From contig MNDR01000098.1 of NCBI GenBank assembly GCA_001915025.1, positions 1,526-61,543 on the forward strand: DNA of 60,018 nucleotides. Direction: 5' to 3'. A program made the translations under genes and the position numbers. The notes beneath the pieces were generated by a model. The model saw only the letters and a list, made by a program, of their open reading frames with translations. It was not told where the DNA came from and searched no databases. Shown here one piece after another: positions 24,541-32,336 of the stretch. How positions within the stretch are numbered: position 1 is the first letter of the stretch; each line of letters begins with the position of its first letter. The stretch comes from Gemmatimonadetes bacterium 13_2_20CM_2_65_7. GTDB lineage: Bacteria; Gemmatimonadota; Gemmatimonadetes; Gemmatimonadales; GWC2-71-9.

Positions 24541-24950
24541 TCGGCGCCGCTCAGCTTCAGCAGGCGGCTCCATTGCGCCGCCGTTACGGGACTCACCGAC
24601 AGCCGTCCCTGCCTTACGATGGGAAGATCCGTGAAGGTCTTGTCGGATTTGATCTGCGCGAGTGTCACCGGTTGAGGCAGCCGCCGATGCGCTTTGAGAT
24701 CGATCACGACGAGCCGCGCATCTTTCTTTTTGGGATCCGCATACGGCGCGGATATGACGGTCGCCCAACCGACTACCGCTTTCTCGTCACCCGTGTGGTA
24801 CACGAGAACCTGATCGCCCGGGTGCATCGCCCGGAGGTTCCGTAAGGCCACCGGGTTTTTCACGCCATCCCAGACGGCCGTCTCTTCCCGCTCGAGATCG
24901 GCATAGCTGTACGCCGTCGGTTCCGTTTTTACTAACCAATAGTTCGCCAC
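24537..24950 (-). CDS. EVE-domain protein
   Basis: 137 residues, a single EVE domain: YWLVKTEPTAYSYADL at the N-terminus, WDGVKNPVALRNLRAMHPGD, VLVYHTGDEKAVVGWATV. EVE domains are PUA-like and bind modified bases in DNA or RNA. The start GTG 24950 lies two bases after the hydrolase stop, making this the third gene of the ligD operon. That location suggests a link with DNA repair, which is inferred. Confidence 0.92.
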   Translation of the reverse strand: MANYWLVKTEPTAYSYADLEREETAVWDGVKNPVALRNLRAMHPGDQVLVYHTGDEKAVVGWATVISAPYADPKKKDARLVVIDLKAHRRLPQPVTLAQIKSDKTFTDLPIVRQGRLSVSPVTAAQWSRLLKLSGAD

Positions 24951-24952
24951 TG

Positions 24953-25603
24953 TTAACCCCGCGGTATCGCCGCGGGGTTGGCCACCCGCGCGGCCCAGTC
25001 CTGAATTGTTGTGGCCAGCTCCTGCATCACGTCGTCTTCCGACGTTCCAGTGCGCTTCGGCACCTTGAACGAATGGTCGCCTTCCTCAATTAGATGCAGC
25101 GTCGCCCGGTCGCCGAGCTGCTGAACGACACCTCGTAACAAGTCGAGCTGCGCGAACTCGTCGCGCGTGCCCTGCAGAAACAACATCGGCGCCCGCACCG
25201 CCAACAGGTGCTCCGCGCGACTGATCCCCGGACGTCCGGGAGGATGTAACGGAAAGCCGAGGAAGACGAGTCCCCGTACGCCGGGCAGCGGCTCTTTAGA
25301 CTGTGCCTGAGACGTCATCCGGCCTCCAAACGACTTGCCGCCGGCGATCAACGGGAGTTCAAGCCCCTCGCGCGCGGCCGCGACGACGGCCTCCCGCACT
25401 GCAGCTTCGGCGACCGCTGGCGAATCGGGCCGGCTTTTCTTCGCCTGCATGTAGGGGAATTCGTACCGGTAGGTCGCGATGCCGTGCTGCGCGAATGCTT
25501 GGGCTGCCCGCTCGAGGAAGGCGTGGCGCATCCCCGCCCCGGCGCCATGCGCGAGCACCAGCAGTGCTCGCGCAACGGCCGGAGCGGTCAACAGATGGTC
25601 CAT
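24953..25603 (-). CDS. Alpha/beta hydrolase of the TEX30/KANL3 type
   Basis: 216 residues. [20 protein letters not shown] carries the oxyanion-hole HGAG, the nucleophile Ser is in [15 protein letters not shown], and the acid and His are expected in [12 protein letters not shown] and [13 protein letters not shown]. This matches the small KANL3/Tex30-like hydrolase family of unknown substrate. ATG 25603 directly follows the ligD stop (TAA-ATG, no gap), so it is translationally linked to ligD. Confidence 0.88.
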   Translation of the reverse strand: MDHLLTAPAVARALLVLAHGAGAGMRHAFLERAAQAFAQHGIATYRYEFPYMQAKKSRPDSPAVAEAAVREAVVAAAREGLELPLIAGGKSFGGRMTSQAQSKEPLPGVRGLVFLGFPLHPPGRPGISRAEHLLAVRAPMLFLQGTRDEFAQLDLLRGVVQQLGDRATLHLIEEGDHSFKVPKRTGTSEDDVMQELATTIQDWAARVANPAAIPRG

Positions 25604-28153
25604 TTATTTCAGTCGCTCGTTCAGCCGTTCCAGTACGCCCACCAGATTCGGCTTGAGCTCCAGGACGGGGGCCACTGGGTCGTGCCCCAGCTTCTGCATG
25701 CGCTTCAGCGCATTCGCAATCGTGAAGTTGGTGTTGTGGAGCTTGCCGTTGACCTCGTCCCACTCGATCGGCATGGACACCGGCGCTTTCGGCGACGGCC
25801 GCACGCTGTAGGGCGCAACCATCAACTGGCCGGCGCGATTCTGAAAGGCATCCACGTACACTTTGCCTTCACGTTTGCTGATCGTCCGTGCCGTGGTCGC
25901 GATGTCGGTGTGTTGATCGGTGACGAGCCGGGCAAACAACATCGCGAGCTGCAGGCATTGCGCGTAGGTGAGCTGCCGGCCGAGCGGCAGCATGACATGC
26001 AGCCCCGACTTCCCGGTCGTCTTGATGAACGCCGGCATGTCGACGTCGTCGCACAGTTTCTTCATCGTCTTTGCGAGTGTGATGACGTTGGCAAACGGCG
26101 CCTCCTTGGGATCGAGATCGATGAGGCACCAATCCGGGCGCGTGAGATCGTCAATGCGACTCATCCAGATGTGCAGCGGGATCGTTCCGAGGTTCACGAG
26201 GTAGACCAGCGTCTCGATATCGTTCGCGACGAAGTACTGAATGTCGCGCTGCGTATCCTCGCTCCAGATCGGAATCGTCTGAATCCAGTCCGGCACGAAT
26301 CCTGGCGCGTCCTTCTGATAGAATGACTTGCCGTTGATTCCGTCCGGATACCGCGTGAGCACGACGGGGCGATTCTTCAGATACGGAAGCAGCCACGGTC
26401 CCATCGAACGGTAATACTCGATGAGATCGCCCTTCGTGTACTTCTCCTCGGGCCAGAATGCTTTGTCGAGGTTGGAGAACTTTACTTCTCGGGGACTGGG
26501 GGCTAGGGCCTGGGGCTTGGGGGGTGTTTCCTCGAGGCCCGAGTCCCTGGGCCCCAGGCCCGGCATTACCACATCCTCCGGCTTCTTATCATCCCGAAAC
26601 CTCACGAACACCGACTGCCTGAGGAGTCCGTCCTTCGTGAATTCCTTGTACCGAACGTCGCACACGAGCCGCGGCTCGACCCACGTGTGATCCGTTCCTT
26701 TGGGCAGCGCGCCATTCTCGGGCGGATCGCACGGTGGCGTCTTCCGGACGAGGCTTTGCAGCGTGGCGCTGATCTCCGACAGTTGATCACCGCTGAATCC
26801 CGAGCCGGCACGGCCGCAGTAGATGAGGCGCCCGTCTTGGTACGCGCCGACATGCAGGGAGCCGAACCCGCCGCGCGAGCCCTTGGGCTTCGAGAAGCCG
26901 ACGACGACGAAATCGTCGATGCGATCGGCGCGGATCTTCAGCCAGTCGGATGATCGACCGCTGCGATACGGGCTGTCGGCTTTCTTGGCGACGATGCCTT
27001 CGAGCCCGAGATTCACGACCTGCTCGTAGAGCGCTTCACCATTCTTTGCGAAGTGCTCTGAATAGCGCAGCGGCCCCGTCGGCGGCAAGATCTTCTGCAA
27101 GATCTCCTTGCGCTTGATGAGCGGCAGCTTGCGCAGATCGTAGCCCTCGAAGGCGAGCAGGTCGAACACATAGAGCGTCGCCGGCGATTCGATCGCGGCA
27201 CGTTTCGCTTCGCGCGCACCCAGTTTGGCTCGGGCCTGGAGCTTGTTGAAACTCGGATGACCGGACTCGTTGAGCACCACGAGCTCGCCGTCCAGGATGA
27301 CCCCTTCGAACGGAATCGCCTTGATCGCCCGCGCGATCTCCGGGAAGGACTCGGTGAAGTCGAGGCCCTTGCGTGAATACAGAATCGGCGCGCCACCCTG
27401 GCAGGCCGCGCGCATGCGATAGCCGTCGAGCTTCACCTCGAACAGCCAACCGGCTTTGGAAAACGGCTCATCGCGCGTCTCTGCGAGCATCAGTTCCGTG
27501 TCCTCGACCCGCACGTTCCGTTTCGGTGCGCCGAGTTTCTCGATCTCCTTCCTGATCGGCTCGGCGCGCTGCTTCGCGTCGCGCACCTCGTCGTTGGTCA
27601 GACCGGACAGAACTGATTCGTTCGAGTACGGCTCGGTCGAGACGTACTCGTCGCGCTCCTTAATGAGCAGCCATTCCTTCTCTGTCTTTTTGAGCTTGAT
27701 CAGCGTCCAACGCCCGCGAAGTTTGTAGCCCCGGAGCTCGAACAGCAGCTTCCCTTGTTCCAGACCTTCGTATGGGTCTTCGAGCGGAACCCACACGCCG
27801 CGGTCCCAGACGATGACGGTGCCCGCGCCGTAATTCCCTTCGGGAATCACGCCCTCGAAGTCGCCGTACTCGAGCGGGTGGTCTTCGACGCGGACGGCGA
27901 GACGCTTATCGGCTGGATTTGCGGAAGGACCTTTGGGGACCGCCCACGACATGAGAACGCCGTTCATTTCGAGACGCAGGTCCCAATGCAACCGCGTCGC
28001 ATCGTGCATGTGCACGATCAGCAAGCCCCCAGGTTTCGGCGCGGCTGTGGGGGCTAATCCCCCGGGCTCCGGAGTACGATCGAAGGCGCGCTTCGCACGA
28101 TACGTGCTGAGCGCGTCGCCTTCTTCGGAGCGGGACTTCCGACGGGTGGGCAT
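25604..28153 (-). CDS. ligD: Multifunctional DNA ligase D (phosphoesterase, ligase, polymerase)
   Basis: 849 residues in the order phosphoesterase (about 20-185; VHMHDATRLHWDLRLE, LEYGDFEGVIPEGNYGAG), ATP ligase (about 215-520; nucleotidyl-Lys241 in FEVKLDGYR, ILDGELVVLNESG, GLEGIVAKKADSPYRSGRSS) and primase-polymerase (about 555-849; FWPEEKYTKGDLIEYYRSMG, CLIDLDPKEAP, KTTGKSGLHVMLPL). It heals and seals breaks held by Ku. Residues 531-554, the linker before the polymerase, come from a heptanucleotide repeat. The start is ATG 28153; the open frame further upstream is antisense to ku. Confidence 0.97.
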   Translation of the reverse strand: MPTRRKSRSEEGDALSTYRAKRAFDRTPEPGGLAPTAAPKPGGLLIVHMHDATRLHWDLRLEMNGVLMSWAVPKGPSANPADKRLAVRVEDHPLEYGDFEGVIPEGNYGAGTVIVWDRGVWVPLEDPYEGLEQGKLLFELRGYKLRGRWTLIKLKKTEKEWLLIKERDEYVSTEPYSNESVLSGLTNDEVRDAKQRAEPIRKEIEKLGAPKRNVRVEDTELMLAETRDEPFSKAGWLFEVKLDGYRMRAACQGGAPILYSRKGLDFTESFPEIARAIKAIPFEGVILDGELVVLNESGHPSFNKLQARAKLGAREAKRAAIESPATLYVFDLLAFEGYDLRKLPLIKRKEILQKILPPTGPLRYSEHFAKNGEALYEQVVNLGLEGIVAKKADSPYRSGRSSDWLKIRADRIDDFVVVGFSKPKGSRGGFGSLHVGAYQDGRLIYCGRAGSGFSGDQLSEISATLQSLVRKTPPCDPPENGALPKGTDHTWVEPRLVCDVRYKEFTKDGLLRQSVFVRFRDDKKPEDVVMPGLGPRDSGLEETPPKPQALAPSPREVKFSNLDKAFWPEEKYTKGDLIEYYRSMGPWLLPYLKNRPVVLTRYPDGINGKSFYQKDAPGFVPDWIQTIPIWSEDTQRDIQYFVANDIETLVYLVNLGTIPLHIWMSRIDDLTRPDWCLIDLDPKEAPFANVITLAKTMKKLCDDVDMPAFIKTTGKSGLHVMLPLGRQLTYAQCLQLAMLFARLVTDQHTDIATTARTISKREGKVYVDAFQNRAGQLMVAPYSVRPSPKAPVSMPIEWDEVNGKLHNTNFTIANALKRMQKLGHDPVAPVLELKPNLVGVLERLNERLK
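26491..26562. repeat. Inverted heptanucleotide tandem repeat inside ligD
   Basis: Five 7-bp units (GGGGACT, GGGGGCT, AGGGCCT, GGGGCTT, GGGGGGT; 26491-26525), a 9-nt centre, then four units in opposite orientation (AGGCCCG, AGTCCCT, GGGCCCC, AGGCCCG; 26535-26562). Exactly 72 bp, so the ligD frame is kept and 24 linker codons are added. Confidence 0.85.
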
Positions 28154-28160
28154 GAGCGCG

Positions 28161-28167
28161 TATGATA
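28161..28167. promoter_or_regulatory. Shared symmetric -10 box of ligD and ku
   Basis: TATGATA in the 21-bp gap. On the + strand TATGAT (28161-28166) is 8 nt before the ku ATG. On the minus strand TATCAT (28167-28162) is 8 nt before the ligD ATG. Both mRNAs would be leaderless. Confidence 0.7.
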
Positions 28168-28174
28168 CTCCACT

Positions 28175-29017
28175 ATGGCCGCTCATTCCATCGGTTCCGC
28201 TACGGTGTCGTTTGGCCTCGTCTCCGTACCCGTGCAGCTCTACGCTGCCGGCGAATCCAAGGCCACCATCACGTTCAACTGGCTGCACAAGAAAGACGGC
28301 GCCCGACTCAAGCAACAGTACGTCTGCTCCAAGGACGGCGAGAAGGTCGAGCGTGATGACATGATCAAGGGCTATGAATTCAGCAAAGGCCAGTACGTCA
28401 CCTTCACGCCGGACGAGTTGAAAGCGTTGGAAGAGCGAGCCACCGGTGCGATCGACATCGTCGAGTTTCTTCCAGCCGAAAAGGTGGACCGCATTTATCT
28501 CGACCGCACCTATTTCCTCGGCCCCGACAAAGGCGGCGAGCGCGCCTACAAGCTGCTGGCCGAGGCACTCGAGACGACCAAGCGCGTCGCGATCGGCCAG
28601 TATGCCGCGCGCGGTAAGCAGTACCTCATCATGGTCCGCCCGATGGACGGCGGGCTCGCGATGGAGCAGCTGCGCTACGCCGACGAGATTCGCGACCTCG
28701 CCGAAGTGCCGATCCCCAAGACCGAGGTGAAGAAGCCCGAGCTCGATCTCGCGATCAAGTTGATCGACCAGGCGGCGACCGAGGAATTCCAGCCCAAGAA
28801 GTACAAGGACAACGTGCGCGAGCGGATGCAGGAGCAGATCGAGCGCAAGGTCGAGGGCAAGCAGATCACCGAGGAGCCGGAGGAGGCACCGAAGGCCAAG
28901 GTGCTCGACCTGATGCAAGCGCTGAGGCAGAGTCTGGAAGGGGAAAAGGCGGAGAAGGCCGAGGCGAAGTCAGCCGCGAAACAGCCCAAACGCCGGAAAG
29001 TCGCGGGAGGACGCTAA
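28175..29017 (+). CDS. ku: Ku protein, non-homologous end joining
   Basis: 280 residues, normal for bacterial Ku. The N-terminus (SIGSATVSFGLVSVPVQLYA), the LHKKDGARLKQQYVCSKDGE block and the bridge region (YFLGPDKGGERAYKLLAEAL, EPEEAPKAKVLDLMQALRQS) are all present. The C-terminal tail is Lys-rich and low-complexity (AEKAEAKSAAKQPKRRK), as is common for DNA-contacting tails. It forms a homodimer ring on broken ends and recruits LigD, which is encoded divergently 21 bp away. Confidence 0.97.
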   Translation: MAAHSIGSATVSFGLVSVPVQLYAAGESKATITFNWLHKKDGARLKQQYVCSKDGEKVERDDMIKGYEFSKGQYVTFTPDELKALEERATGAIDIVEFLPAEKVDRIYLDRTYFLGPDKGGERAYKLLAEALETTKRVAIGQYAARGKQYLIMVRPMDGGLAMEQLRYADEIRDLAEVPIPKTEVKKPELDLAIKLIDQAATEEFQPKKYKDNVRERMQEQIERKVEGKQITEEPEEAPKAKVLDLMQALRQSLEGEKAEKAEAKSAAKQPKRRKVAGGR

Positions 29018-29020
29018 AGC

Positions 29021-29029
29021 ATTATCTTG
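29021..29029 (+). promoter_or_regulatory. ATTATCTTG promoter motif
   Basis: Third of five copies of ATTAT(G/C)TTG, 36 nt before the start of the 29057 gene, just after the ku stop. Confidence 0.5.
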
Positions 29030-29056
29030 GGGCGACTCTTACCCCGAGGGTGAGCG

Positions 29057-29446
29057 GTGCAAGACACGTTCTCGACCACTGCGAATGCGCCGGGCCCGCT
29101 GTTTTGGATCATCTGCTTCGCCGTCGCGCTGTTCGAAATCGCCAGCATGTGGAAGCTGTACCAGAAGGCCGGCTACCCCGGCTGGGCCGCGATCATCCCC
29201 ATTTACAACGCGATCGTCCTGATCCAGATCGCGCGCAAGCCGATCTGGTGGATTCTGCTCTACTTGATTCCGCTGGTGAACATCATCATCGCGATCATCG
29301 TCACGCACAACGTGTCCGTGAATTTTGGAAAGGGCGCGGGCTTCACGCTGGGACTCATTTTTCTGGGCCCGATCTTTTATCCGATTCTGGCGTGGGGGGA
29401 CGCGGAGTATCAACAGCCAACGTCAGGAATTGCCGTGCCAGCTTAG
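29057..29446 (+). CDS. DUF5684-type small membrane protein
   Basis: 129 residues with three or four hydrophobic segments. YQKAGYPGWAAIIPIYNAIV and WWILLYLIPLVNIIIAIIV resemble the DUF5684/signal-peptidase-associated small membrane protein family. Function unknown. The start is GTG 29057. Its last 92 bases overlap the 3' end of the convergent DUF72 gene. Confidence 0.75.
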   Translation: MQDTFSTTANAPGPLFWIICFAVALFEIASMWKLYQKAGYPGWAAIIPIYNAIVLIQIARKPIWWILLYLIPLVNIIIAIIVTHNVSVNFGKGAGFTLGLIFLGPIFYPILAWGDAEYQQPTSGIAVPA

Positions 29447-30110
29447 GACCCATTCCTTTTTCTTCGTGCTTGAAGAAGATGTAAGCATCGGTCCAGGCGT
29501 CACCCCAGGCCTGGACCTTTTGCATCCAGTCCCGCAGCGAGTCTTCCGCATACCCCTCGTCGCGTAGCCGCAGGTAACCGAAGTCGGCTGTGGCGACGAG
29601 CGGCGTGGTCCCTTCCTCCGTATCGGCGATGCACAGCGCGGTGTTCGTGCTCCGCAACAACTCGTAGACGTCGTCTGACCACCACGATGCGTGACGAAAC
29701 TCACACGCCGCGCGGACATCCGACGGAAACTGTGTGAGTAGATCACTGAGCCGCGCGATGTCCTTCTTAAAATTAGGGGGTAATTGAAATAGCACCGCGC
29801 CCAGTTTGGCATTAAGCTTGCGAATCGTCTCGAGAAAGAAGCGGAGTGGGTCGTCGATGTTCTGCAGGCGCGCGAAGTGAGTAATGCGTTGTGGCGCCTT
29901 CAGCACGAATGTGAATCCCTCCGGCGTCGCCGCATTCCAACCGGCGACGGTTTTGGCGTTGGGCATGCGATAAAAAGTGTAATTGACCTCGACCGTGCCC
30001 AATTGTTGGGCGTAGAACTCGAGCCACTTCGCGCTCGGGAGCTTGGGCGGATAGAAGCTTCCCTTCCATTCCGGGAAGTTGTAGCCGGACGTACCGACGT
30101 GCAGCCGCAT
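29355..30110 (-). CDS. DUF72 (YecE-like) protein
   Basis: 251 residues forming a TIM-barrel-like DUF72 domain: GTSGYNFPEWKGSFYPPKL, VEVNYTFYRMPNAKTVAGW, FTFVLKAPQRITHFARL, LFQLPPNFKKDIARL, AACEFRHASWW, YLRLRDEG. Family function is unresolved. The last 25 or so residues (TPRPPTPESDKRSGPEK) are encoded antisense to the DUF5684 gene and look like a random extension. Start ATG 30110. Confidence 0.9.
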   Translation of the reverse strand: MRLHVGTSGYNFPEWKGSFYPPKLPSAKWLEFYAQQLGTVEVNYTFYRMPNAKTVAGWNAATPEGFTFVLKAPQRITHFARLQNIDDPLRFFLETIRKLNAKLGAVLFQLPPNFKKDIARLSDLLTQFPSDVRAACEFRHASWWSDDVYELLRSTNTALCIADTEEGTTPLVATADFGYLRLRDEGYAEDSLRDWMQKVQAWGDAWTDAYIFFKHEEKGMGPKLARQFLTLAVDTPRPPTPESDKRSGPEK

Positions 30111-30160
30111 GAGTCTAGCGGCAAAGCTAGTCTCACCATTCTCGATGGGGGAGCTGTCGC

Positions 30161-31057
30161 ATGACGAAGCTGAAGCTCACACTCGCCGCGCTGGTGTTCG
30201 TTGTGGCAGCCTGCGGAACATCGGCCGAGACCGAACGGAAGCTGGCTGAGCTCGAGCAGGCCAATGCCCAAAAAGACAGTCTGATGCAGGAAGTGGCCCT
30301 GAGCTCGCGGCTCCTCAGCGACATCAACGTAGAGATCGCGAAGGTGAAAGTGCGCGGTCGGCTCAACGTGTCGAGCGAGAGCCCGGTCACCGCGTCGAGC
30401 GATACGTTGATCGCCAAACTGCGCTACGTCGTGACCCGCGTGCGGGAAACGGAGAGCCAGCTGAGTCAGAGCCGCGAGCGCATCAAGGACCTGACCAACC
30501 TGTCGGACAGCCTCCGGGCGACGCTCGACTCGACCGCCAGCAACCTCCAGGCCGTGATCGCGACGCAGAAGCAGACCATCGACCTGCTGACGGATCAGGT
30601 CAACACCCTTACGGCCGAGAACGTCGCGCTGCGCGACAGCCTCTCGACCGGGTACTACGTGATCGGGACGAAGGCCGAGCTCAAGAAAAGGGGGATTCTC
30701 ACCGAGCAGGGTGGCGGTCGCGTGCTCTTCATCCTCTGGCGGACCGGCAAGACGCTGCAGCCGGCGCGCAACCTCGATCCGTCGCTCTTCACCGCGATCG
30801 ACACGCGCAAGGTCACCCAGATCCCCCTGCCCAGCGCGCGGGCCGAGTACCGGATCGCGTCGCTGCAGGACCTGTCGTACGTGGCTGAGGAGCGTAAACA
30901 CAACAAATACTCCGGCACGCCGAGCCTCACGATCACATCGCCTGTGGATTTCTGGCGCAACTCAAAGTTCCTCATCATCGTGTTGGAGGGTTCTTCGGGC
31001 TCAGTGGCTAATCGGGACTCACAGCGCAGTGCTGAGTCGCAAGCGGTGAGCCGCTAG
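30161..31057 (+). CDS. Coiled-coil lipoprotein
   Basis: 298 residues. Lipoprotein signal (LVFVVAACG, C18). Long helical regions from 25 to 60 and 85 to 165 (ETERKLAELEQANAQKDSLM, QTIDLLTDQVNTLTAENVAL) predict a coiled coil. The C-terminal 130 residues look globular (YYVIGTKAELKKRGILTEQG, WRTGKTLQPARNLDPSLFTA). A weak ribosome-binding site (GGGGGAG) precedes ATG 30161. Probably an envelope structural or tethering protein; no family is known to me. It ends at a strong terminator. Confidence 0.78.
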   Translation: MTKLKLTLAALVFVVAACGTSAETERKLAELEQANAQKDSLMQEVALSSRLLSDINVEIAKVKVRGRLNVSSESPVTASSDTLIAKLRYVVTRVRETESQLSQSRERIKDLTNLSDSLRATLDSTASNLQAVIATQKQTIDLLTDQVNTLTAENVALRDSLSTGYYVIGTKAELKKRGILTEQGGGRVLFILWRTGKTLQPARNLDPSLFTAIDTRKVTQIPLPSARAEYRIASLQDLSYVAEERKHNKYSGTPSLTITSPVDFWRNSKFLIIVLEGSSGSVANRDSQRSAESQAVSR

Positions 31058-31079
31058 AGAAGTCGCAAGACTCGTCGTG

Positions 31080-31115
31080 CAAGAGGCCAGGAAGTCTCCC
31101 TGGCCTCTTGTGTTT
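31080..31115 (+). terminator. Terminator of the coiled-coil lipoprotein gene
   Basis: 12-bp perfect stem (CAAGAGGCCAGG/CCTGGCCTCTTG, 31080-31091 and 31099-31110), loop AAGTCTC, tail TGTTT. Confidence 0.85.
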
Positions 31116-31120
31116 CAGGG

Positions 31121-31126
31121 TAGTTT
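31121..31126 (+). promoter_or_regulatory. Leaderless -10 box of tag
   Basis: TAGTTT, then 8 nt and ATG 31135. No good -35; the region upstream is the terminator hairpin. Confidence 0.45.
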
Positions 31127-31134
31127 TCAAGCTC

Positions 31135-31755
31135 ATGCCTACACGCTGCGGCTGGTCGGAATCAAATCCCCAAATGATTGCCTATCATGACGCGGAGTGG
31201 GGCGTACCGGTCCACGACGACCGGCAACTCTTCGGCAAGCTCGTGCTCGATGGATTTCAGGCTGGACTGTCGTGGGCCATCATCCTGCGCAAGCGCGACG
31301 CGTTCCTGAACGCCTTCGACGGTTTCAATCCCGAAAAGATGGCCCGCTACGATGCGCGGCGCGTTGCCAAGATCCTCAGGGATCCGGGCATCGTCCGTAA
31401 CCGCCAGAAAGTGCGATCAGCGGTCGGCAATGCCCGCGCGTTTCTCAAAATGGTCGCGGCGGGAGAATCGTTCGACGCGTTTCTCTGGCAGTTCGTGGGC
31501 GGCGCCCCGAAGCGCAACGCCTGGAAGACGCTCCGCGGAGTCCCCGCGGAGACGAAGGAATCGACCGCGATGAGCAAGGCGCTGGTCGAGCGAGCCTTCC
31601 GGTTCGTGGGGCCGACGATCTGCTACGCGTTCATGCAGGCGGTCGGGATGGTCAATGACCATCTCGTGACGTGCTACCGCTATGCGGAGCTTACTTCGCG
31701 CGCTCCAGGTATTGGCCGGAGCGCGGGTCCACCCGCACCTTCTCGCCGGGGCTGA
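31135..31755 (+). CDS. tag: DNA-3-methyladenine glycosylase I
   Basis: 206 residues. Tag hallmarks: RCGWSESNPQMIAYHDAEWG with the zinc Cys and the catalytic-site Glu, LVLDGFQAGLSWAIILRKRD, IVRNRQKVRSAVGNARAFLK, VGPTICYAFMQAVGMVNDHL then TCYRY. It excises 3-methyladenine from alkylated DNA. The last 25 residues (LTSRAPGIGRSAGPPAPSRR) extend past the family end and are encoded antisense to the efp 3' end. The in-frame GTG-type start at 31108 lies in the terminator and is rejected. Confidence 0.95.
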   Translation: MPTRCGWSESNPQMIAYHDAEWGVPVHDDRQLFGKLVLDGFQAGLSWAIILRKRDAFLNAFDGFNPEKMARYDARRVAKILRDPGIVRNRQKVRSAVGNARAFLKMVAAGESFDAFLWQFVGGAPKRNAWKTLRGVPAETKESTAMSKALVERAFRFVGPTICYAFMQAVGMVNDHLVTCYRYAELTSRAPGIGRSAGPPAPSRRG

Positions 31756-32269
31756 TAAACTCCGGCACCTGCACCGTCACACCGTTGGACAATTTCGCCG
31801 GCTTGGTGCTCGCGGTCTTCGTTGCGGTCTTCATCACCGGCGAGGTTTCGACCACCTTCAGCTCGATCACGGACGGCAGCTCGATGGCGATGGGGCGTCC
31901 GTCCAACCACTCCACCTGCACGACCATCTCCGGCTGCAACCAGGGCGTGTCCTCGCCCACGGCCCGCTCGTCGAGTGTGAACTGCTCGTACGTCTGTTGA
32001 TCCATGACGTGCACGCCACCCTGGTCTTGATAGAGAACCTGCATCTCCTTCGTGTCGAGACGCGCTTCGTTGAGAAAATCGGTGGCGGCGAGACGCTGAT
32101 CGAACGTGTTGCCCGAAACAAGATTCCGGAAACGCACCTGCACGAACGCGCGCAGGTTGCCGGGCGTGCGGTGCGTAAAGTCCATGACCCGGCACGGCTG
32201 GCCGTCGATCATGAGGACGTGACCTTTAAGTGTCCACAGTGTGGCAGAGGGGTTTCTAGCGTAACGCAT
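31691..32269 (-). CDS. efp: Elongation factor P with non-lysine tip
   Basis: 192 residues, three EF-P domains: WTLKGHVLMIDGQPCRVMDF, the domain II block VMDQQTYEQFTLDERAVGED, and the C-terminal LSNGVTVQVPEFISPGEKVR with VDPRSGQYLERAK. EF-P rescues ribosomes stalled on consecutive prolines. At the loop that enters the peptidyl centre the usual PGKGxAF is PGNLRAF, with Asn38 where the modified Lys (or Arg) normally sits. Start ATG 32269; longer frame rejected. Many proteins in this window contain PPP, the expected EF-P targets. Confidence 0.88.
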   Translation of the reverse strand: MRYARNPSATLWTLKGHVLMIDGQPCRVMDFTHRTPGNLRAFVQVRFRNLVSGNTFDQRLAATDFLNEARLDTKEMQVLYQDQGGVHVMDQQTYEQFTLDERAVGEDTPWLQPEMVVQVEWLDGRPIAIELPSVIELKVVETSPVMKTATKTASTKPAKLSNGVTVQVPEFISPGEKVRVDPRSGQYLERAK

Positions 32270-32336
32270 TGCCGAATAGCCAGATAGATGACCGGCACCA
32301 AGCTTGCCTCTCTCGTATGCGTAAGGGGAGGGACGC

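Noticed and set aside
28154-28918. Upstream extension of the ligD frame to 1104 residues
   Set aside because: The extra 255 codons are antisense to ku and lack phosphoesterase features; ATG 28153 sits correctly on the shared promoter.
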